NCBI GenBank assembly: GCA_020724945.1
Contig: DYFX01000014.1
Location: forward strand, 8,006 to 18,977
From: Candidatus Paceibacter sp.
GTDB taxonomy: Bacteria > Patescibacteriota > Patescibacteriia > SG8-24 > DYFX01
DNA length: 10,972 bases
Direction of reading: 5' to 3'
Shown here piece after piece: positions 7,230-10,972 of this stretch; position 1 is the first letter of the stretch; the number at the start of each line of letters is the position of its first letter. Under the pieces are notes generated by a model that saw only the letters and a list, made by a program, of their open reading frames with translations, had not been told where the DNA came from and did no database searches. Position numbers and translations under genes: made by a program.

Positions 7230-8192
7230 ATGAGCGACATCAACTTCCTCTCCACGCCGGGCGCCGGCAAGGACGAAAAGCCGTCGGGCGGCCAGAAGCC
7301 GCTCGACGACGAGTTGGCGTTGCATGTCCCGGAACCGCTGAAAGACGAACCGCCGCCGAAGCCGGCGGCCCCCATCCCGCCGAAGTCCTCGCCGGCCCCC
7401 TCCCTCTTGGCGCAAAAATTGCCTCCGCTCCCTCCGCCTCCGAAAGTTCCGGCGGCCAAGCCGCTTCCGCCTCCGCCGAAACCGCCGTCCCCGCCTCCCA
7501 AACCCCCCGTTCCGCCGCCGAAACCTCCGCTTCCGCCGCCCCCCAAACCTCCTACGCCGCCACCGCCGCCTTCGGATGAGAAGGGGAGCGGTACCTTGCG
7601 CGTGAGCCTCATCACTTCCGGGGCGGGTGCAGGGATGTCCGAGTTGGCCTTGCGCCGGCGCCTGAAGACCTTCGCGCTCATCGGGCTTTTGGCCCTGGTG
7701 CTGGACGGCCTCATCTATGGCGGCCTCTTCTATTACCGCTCCGTCGTCGAGCGCCGCAACGCGCAGGCGCAGGAGTCGGTGCGCGATATCGACGCGCGGA
7801 TCGCCGCGCGCGAAGCGTCGCTCGGTCCGGTGCGCGATTTCCAGGGGCTCGTGAGGACCGCGGCGGTCGTGCTCGCCAACCACGAGCATTGGACGCAGGT
7901 GCTGAAACTGCTCGAGGAACGCGCGCTTCCGAACGTGCAGTTCGGGAGCCTGGCAGGGGCCGACACCGGCACTTTGAGTTTCGAGGTGCGCGCGACCGAC
8001 TACACGACCCTCGCGAAGCAGATCGTGGCCTTCCGCCAGGATCCGCGCGTGCTCAAGGTCACGGTCGGGACCGCATCGGCCGACTTCGCCGAGAATAACC
8101 TGCTCAAGGGGACGCGCGCCGCGATGACGCTGGCGATCGACCCCTCCGTCTTCGCGTATCCGACGGCGGATGCCGCCGACGAAACGCCTTGA
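7230..8192 (+). CDS. pilN: PilN-like type IV pilus inner-membrane protein with long proline-rich linker
   Basis: 320 aa, longer than usual PilN (about 180-210 aa). Residues 3-8 (D-I-N-F-L-S) match the conserved I-N-L-L-P-type peptide through which PilN binds PilM. A proline-rich segment follows at 41-114 (about 44 of 74 residues are Pro, spaced by Lys, Val and Leu). A basic stretch (R-R-R-L-K at 142-146) precedes one membrane helix (about 147-169). Then come a helical, probably coiled-coil segment (170-215) and a small alpha/beta domain (about 220-308) that fits the PilN fold: W-T-Q-V-L-K-L-L-E-E-R, then beta strands, then L-A-K-Q-I-V-A-F-R. The cytoplasmic part is thus about 145 residues rather than the usual 20. 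AGGA at 7221-7224 serves as ribosome-binding site. The family call rests on operon position, the N-terminal motif and topology; overall identity is probably low. Confidence 0.78.
   Translation: MSDINFLSTPGAGKDEKPSGGQKPLDDELALHVPEPLKDEPPPKPAAPIPPKSSPAPSLLAQKLPPLPPPPKVPAAKPLPPPPKPPSPPPKPPVPPPKPPLPPPPKPPTPPPPPSDEKGSGTLRVSLITSGAGAGMSELALRRRLKTFALIGLLALVLDGLIYGGLFYYRSVVERRNAQAQESVRDIDARIAAREASLGPVRDFQGLVRTAAVVLANHEHWTQVLKLLEERALPNVQFGSLAGADTGTLSFEVRATDYTTLAKQIVAFRQDPRVLKVTVGTASADFAENNLLKGTRAAMTLAIDPSVFAYPTADAADETP
7350..7571 (+). repeat. Proline-rich coding tract in pilN
   Basis: This stretch encodes a P-P-P-K-P-P-type low-complexity linker at residues 41-114. Proline codons CCG, CCT and CCC are mixed rather than tandemly copied, so the tract looks maintained for its protein property rather than expanded by slippage. 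The coding strand is very pyrimidine-rich. Confidence 0.8.
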
Positions 8193-8193
8193 T

Positions 8194-8787
8194 ATGGCCT
8201 CCCTCTCCCAAAGCAAGCTGCTCGTCTGGATCGGCAGGAACCTCCTGCCGTCGGGCTTGGCGCTCGCCGCCGTCATCCTGGCGCTCGGCTGGCTCTTCGT
8301 CTTCCGCCCGGAGTTCGCCCGCATCCGCCAGGCCGACCGCACGGCGCGCCTTCAGGTGGAACGCGCCGCCAAGGAGGAGTATCTGAAGAAGCTCGACGAG
8401 CTGAACGCCGCCTTCGAGGCCTATGACGCCGAAGATGTCGAGCGCGTCCGCGCGATGATCCCCGCGGAAGAGGATACGCCGGGTCTCATGGCGATGCTCG
8501 AGGCCGCCGCCCGTTCGAGCGACCTCCAGCTGACCTCCATCAACTTCGCGGCGGGGGACACGACCGGCATCCCGAGCGTGCAGGGCCTCGGCGCGCTCAA
8601 CATCTCCATCGGGCTCCAGCACGGCAACTATCAGCGCTTCAAGCTGTTCCTCGAGGCGCTCGAATCGAACCTCCGTCTCTTCGATGTCCGGAGCGCCAAC
8701 ATCAATCCGGTCTCCGCGAGCTACAGCCTGACGATCCGCGCGTATGTCTGGACGGCATCCGCCCCGTCGCGCGCGACACGCCTATGA
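8194..8787 (+). CDS. pilO: PilO-like type IV pilus inner-membrane protein
   Basis: 197 aa, normal for PilO. It has a short cytoplasmic start, one membrane helix (about 19-38) and a charged coiled-coil (41-80). An M-I-P-A-E-E-D-T-P-G-L boundary (89-99) and a ferredoxin-like domain follow; the run Y-Q-R-F-K-L-F-L-E-A-L-E (146-157) then L-F-D-V (162-165) is characteristic of PilO/GspM-type folds. PilO pairs with PilN to form the periplasm-facing or extracytoplasmic alignment subcomplex. Start choice: ATG 8194 lies one base after the pilN stop (TGA at 8190-8192), which suits re-initiation. An ATG at 8170 would add 8 residues and overlap pilN by 23 bases. Neither has a good ribosome-binding site. 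The stop overlaps the next start (ATGA at 8784-8787). Confidence 0.78.
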   Translation: MASLSQSKLLVWIGRNLLPSGLALAAVILALGWLFVFRPEFARIRQADRTARLQVERAAKEEYLKKLDELNAAFEAYDAEDVERVRAMIPAEEDTPGLMAMLEAAARSSDLQLTSINFAAGDTTGIPSVQGLGALNISIGLQHGNYQRFKLFLEALESNLRLFDVRSANINPVSASYSLTIRAYVWTASAPSRATRL

Positions 8788-9035
8788 AGTTCACCAAGAG
8801 CCAGAAACAGATGATCCTGCTCGGCGCCATCCTGGCGGCGATCGTGATCGTGCTCGGCATCTTCGTCTTCTCGCCGGAGGAATTCGTCGAGACGCCGTAC
8901 CAGCCGCAGTCCGTCGACGCCGCCATCCCGCGCACGGTCATCGAGCACCCGGAATACCGGACGCTGCGCATGCCGGTCGAGCTTCCGCTCGTGCCGGGAC
9001 GCATGGGCCGCGACAACCCGTTCGAACCCTACTAA
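8784..9035 (+). CDS. Small one-pass membrane protein in the pilP position
   Basis: 83 aa. The basic N-terminus (M-K-F-T-K-S-Q-K-Q) is followed by one membrane helix (about 11-30). A roughly 53-residue, Pro-rich, probably unstructured tail should face outward. The tail ends G-R-M-G-R-D-N-P-F-E-P-Y. The terminal R-D-N-P-F-E-P recalls the R-x-P-F-x-P motif in the linker of PilP, the lipoprotein that joins PilN/PilO to the secretin in Gram-negative bacteria. However, this protein has no lipobox and lacks the PilP beta-domain. It overlaps pilO by 4 bases and precedes pilB by 9, so its place in the operon is fixed. It could be a minimal PilP counterpart in a cell lacking an outer membrane, but that is inference. 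The reading frame itself is well supported by coupling and composition. Confidence 0.8.
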   Translation: MKFTKSQKQMILLGAILAAIVIVLGIFVFSPEEFVETPYQPQSVDAAIPRTVIEHPEYRTLRMPVELPLVPGRMGRDNPFEPY

Positions 9036-9044
9036 ACGCCCTTC

Positions 9045-10799
9045 ATGGCCGTCGCCCTCAAGACCGCCGCCGGACTGCTCGAACTGCTGGCCGGCCAAGG
9101 AAAAATCGGGAAAGAGACCTTCGTCGCCTTGGCGACGGAGTTCGCGGGACAGGACGCCGACGCGCTCGAGCGCGCCCTTCTTGAACGCAAGCTCGTCCAG
9201 GACGAGGATCTCGCGCGCGCCAAGGCCGAAGGGCTCGGCCTCGAGTTCGTGGACCTTTCCGGCCGCCAGGTCGACGCCGACACGCTCAACATCATCCCGA
9301 AAGCCGTCGCCGAGCAGTACCAGGTCATCGCGTACGAGCAGGCGGGCACGACCCTCAAGGTCGCGTATGTCGATCCGCTCGACGCCTCCGCGGCGGAGGC
9401 GGTGGGTTTCCTGATGGCGGAACGCAACATGCAGGCCGTGCCGTCCGTGACGACGCCGTCGGCCGTCATGTCGATCCTCAAGCAGTACGGCGCCCTCAAG
9501 AAGGAGGTCGCCGTCGCCATCGAGACCGCCGAACAGGAGCAGGAAGAGGCCGAAGACGAGGTCCTGAAGGGCGAAGAGACGAAGATCGAGGAAGTCATCA
9601 AGGGTGCGCCGGTCTCGCGCATCGTCTCCGTCGTGATGCGCTATGCCGTGGAATCCAAGGCCTCCGACATCCACATCGAACCGAAGGGCAAGGAGAGCCG
9701 CGTGCGCTACCGCATCGACGGCGTGCTCCGCACCCTGCTCACCCTGCCGGGGTACCTGCATTCGGCGGTGGTCTCGCGCGTGAAGGTGCTCGCCAACCTG
9801 AAGCTCGACGAGACGCGCGTCCCCCAGGACGGGCGCATCACGCAGGTCATCAACGGCAAGAACATCGATTTCCGCATCTCGACGCTTCCGGTCGTCGACA
9901 ACGAGAAGGTCGTGATGCGCGTCCTCGACACATCCACCGGCGTGCCTACGCTCGAAGGCCTGGGCTTCCGCAAGAAGTACCGCGATGTCATGCAGCAGGA
10001 GGTGAGGAAGCCGCACGGCATGATCCTCATCACCGGTCCGACCGGGTCGGGCAAGTCGACGACGCTCCTCACCATGCTCGGCATGATCAACGACGAGGGG
10101 GTCAACATCTCCACGCTCGAGGATCCGGTCGAATACTTCCTGCCGGGCGTGAACCAGAGCCAGATCAAGCCCGAGATCAAGTTCACCTTCGCCAACGGCC
10201 TGCGGGCCCTCCTGCGGCAGGACCCGAACGTCATCATGGTCGGCGAGATCCGCGACCAGGAGACCGGCGAGCTCGCCGTCCACGCGGCGCTTACGGGCCA
10301 CCTGATCCTGACCACCATCCATACCAACGACGCCATCGGCGTCATCCCGCGCCTGACGGATCTCGGCGTCGAGCCGTTCCTGCTCTCGGCGACGCTGAAC
10401 CTCATCATCGCCCAGCGCCTCGCCCGCAAGATCTGCGAGCACTGCAAGATGGACGCGGAGGTGCCGGAGGCCATGGCCCAGCAGGTGCGCGACGCGCTCA
10501 AGGATGTGCCGCCGGACTACCTGCCGAAAGGCTTCACGATCGACGGCCCGATGGCGTTCAAGAAAGGCAAAGGTTGCATCCGCTGCAGCGACACCGGCTA
10601 TGCCGGACGCACCGTCATCGCGGAGATCATCGGCGTCTCGCCGGAGATCCAGCGCCTGATGAACGCCGGTTTCCCGATGGAGCAGGTGAAGGCGGAAATC
10701 AGGAAGCAGGGCTGGATCACGATGCGCCAGGACGCGATGCTCAAGGTCATCGAAGGTGCGACGACGGTTGACGAAGTGTTGCGTCTCGCGAGAGAATGA
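9045..10799 (+). CDS. pilB: Type IV pilus extension ATPase PilB (GspE family)
   Basis: 584 aa, full length for PilB. This cytoplasmic hexameric ATPase powers pilin polymerisation. An N-terminal GspE_N/MshEN-like domain (about 1-150) is followed by an acidic, Glu-rich linker (157-184). The ATPase core has A-S-D-I-H-I-E-P (206-213), Asp-box region R-V-P-Q-D-G-R (258-264), Walker A G-P-T-G-S-G-K-S-T (331-339, Lys337), atypical Walker B V-I-M-V-G-E-I-R-D (396-404, catalytic Glu401) and His box with H426. The tetracysteine zinc site is intact (C464, C467, C511, C514), which marks extension ATPases and is absent from the retraction ATPase PilT. The start has no visible ribosome-binding site but lies 9 bases after the preceding stop and in the same frame, suggesting coupled translation. 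GspE of a type II secretion system is excluded mainly by the neighbouring pilM/N/O. Confidence 0.95.
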   Translation: MAVALKTAAGLLELLAGQGKIGKETFVALATEFAGQDADALERALLERKLVQDEDLARAKAEGLGLEFVDLSGRQVDADTLNIIPKAVAEQYQVIAYEQAGTTLKVAYVDPLDASAAEAVGFLMAERNMQAVPSVTTPSAVMSILKQYGALKKEVAVAIETAEQEQEEAEDEVLKGEETKIEEVIKGAPVSRIVSVVMRYAVESKASDIHIEPKGKESRVRYRIDGVLRTLLTLPGYLHSAVVSRVKVLANLKLDETRVPQDGRITQVINGKNIDFRISTLPVVDNEKVVMRVLDTSTGVPTLEGLGFRKKYRDVMQQEVRKPHGMILITGPTGSGKSTTLLTMLGMINDEGVNISTLEDPVEYFLPGVNQSQIKPEIKFTFANGLRALLRQDPNVIMVGEIRDQETGELAVHAALTGHLILTTIHTNDAIGVIPRLTDLGVEPFLLSATLNLIIAQRLARKICEHCKMDAEVPEAMAQQVRDALKDVPPDYLPKGFTIDGPMAFKKGKGCIRCSDTGYAGRTVIAEIIGVSPEIQRLMNAGFPMEQVKAEIRKQGWITMRQDAMLKVIEGATTVDEVLRLARE

Positions 10800-10806
10800 T
10801 ACGGAT

Positions 10807-10972
10807 ATGACGAACAGCTTGAGCGAGGTGAAGATTTTGCTGGTGGAAGACGACTCGTTCCTCGCGAGCGTCTACGCCACGAAGTTCGAATTGGAAGGGT
10901 TCACGGTCCTGCACGCGGCCGACGGCGAACAGGGCCTCAAGATGGCCGAAAAGAGCGCGCCGGACATCATCC
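10807..10972 (+). CDS. Response regulator receiver protein, cut by the right edge
   Basis: 55 codons are visible. The sequence K-I-L-L-V-E-D-D-S-F-L (residues 9-19) is the receiver-domain opening, with the acidic pair for Mg binding at D15 and D16. It continues through a helix (Y-A-T-K-F-E-L-E-G-F) and the A-A-D-G-E-Q-G-L turn typical of CheY-like domains. The last visible residues (P-D-I-I) lead into the strand that should carry the phospho-acceptor Asp, just beyond the window. Whether it is a stand-alone CheY-type protein or carries an output domain cannot be seen. It lies 7 bases after pilB in the same operon, which suggests it tunes pilus extension or motility. Confidence 0.9.
   Translation, partial: MTNSLSEVKILLVEDDSFLASVYATKFELEGFTVLHAADGEQGLKMAEKSAPDII

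Noticed and set aside
7350..7571. The C-rich tract as a tandem DNA repeat or assembly artefact
   Set aside because: The frame is intact, Pro codons are mixed, there is no exact DNA unit, and the downstream membrane helix and PilN domain remain in frame.
8170..8193. Earlier ATG for pilO
   Set aside because: It would overlap pilN by 23 bases and add only M-P-P-T-K-R-L-D without a better ribosome-binding site; ATG 8194 directly follows the pilN stop. The choice is not certain.
6144..8342. A 732-codon minus-strand open frame antisense to pilM and pilN
   Set aside because: It spans several well-supported plus-strand genes and their gaps, and has Arg/His/Asp-rich low-complexity content mirroring GC-rich codons; no family motif.
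8721..10442. A 573-codon minus-strand open frame antisense to pilB
   Set aside because: It lies opposite an unmistakable PilB with all catalytic motifs, and its product is rich in Asp, Arg and Leu without any recognisable domain.

Overview
The window looks like a GC-rich (roughly 65% by eye), gene-dense chromosome segment from an uncultivated bacterium. The best fit is a GC-rich member of the Candidatus Patescibacteria (CPR). Three observations support this: secreted proteins with 'SGWAWS...GWI.F.C' repeats joined to MopE-type and thrombospondin-type-3 Ca/metal-binding repeats; a compact type IV pilus operon (pilM, pilN, pilO, a tiny membrane protein, pilB, response regulator) with no secretin or full-length pilP; and very short intergenic gaps. 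The phylum assignment is an inference. A myxobacterium or other MopE-rich lineage is a weaker alternative.

Layout. (1) On the minus strand, 1-402 holds the N-terminal part of an M3-family oligoendopeptidase F that runs off the left edge. (2) The stretch 403-493 is a divergent promoter region. (3) On the plus strand, 494-6102 holds two secreted cysteine-rich proteins joined by an ATGA stop/start overlap. The first (470 aa) carries four GWAWS-type repeats and one MopE-like segment. The second (1399 aa) carries nine MopE-type repeats, beta-rich domains, a thrombospondin type 3 module, Cys-rich knots and a distinctive C-terminal domain. (4) A short gap with an extended -10 promoter (6121-6129) precedes the pilus operon at 6159-10972: pilM (actin-like ATPase), pilN (unusually long proline-rich cytoplasmic linker), pilO, an 83-aa one-pass membrane protein in the pilP position, pilB (extension ATPase) and a response regulator cut by the right edge.

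How the genes work together. PilM binds the N-terminal 'INFL' peptide of PilN. PilN and PilO form the inner-membrane alignment complex, and PilB drives pilus extension. A receiver-domain protein directly after pilB suggests control by phosphorelay. The two large secreted proteins immediately upstream are plausible surface, pilus-associated or adhesive proteins. That link rests only on proximity and domain style.

A signal running through all genes is near-absence of the tetranucleotide ACGT: 3 copies were found by eye in about 11 kb, although ACG and CGT are both common. Asp, Asn, Tyr and His codons switch from NAC to NAT when the next codon is Val. This points to a past or present methylation or restriction pressure at ACGT. 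No RNA genes, CRISPR arrays, insertion sequences or convincing terminators were seen.
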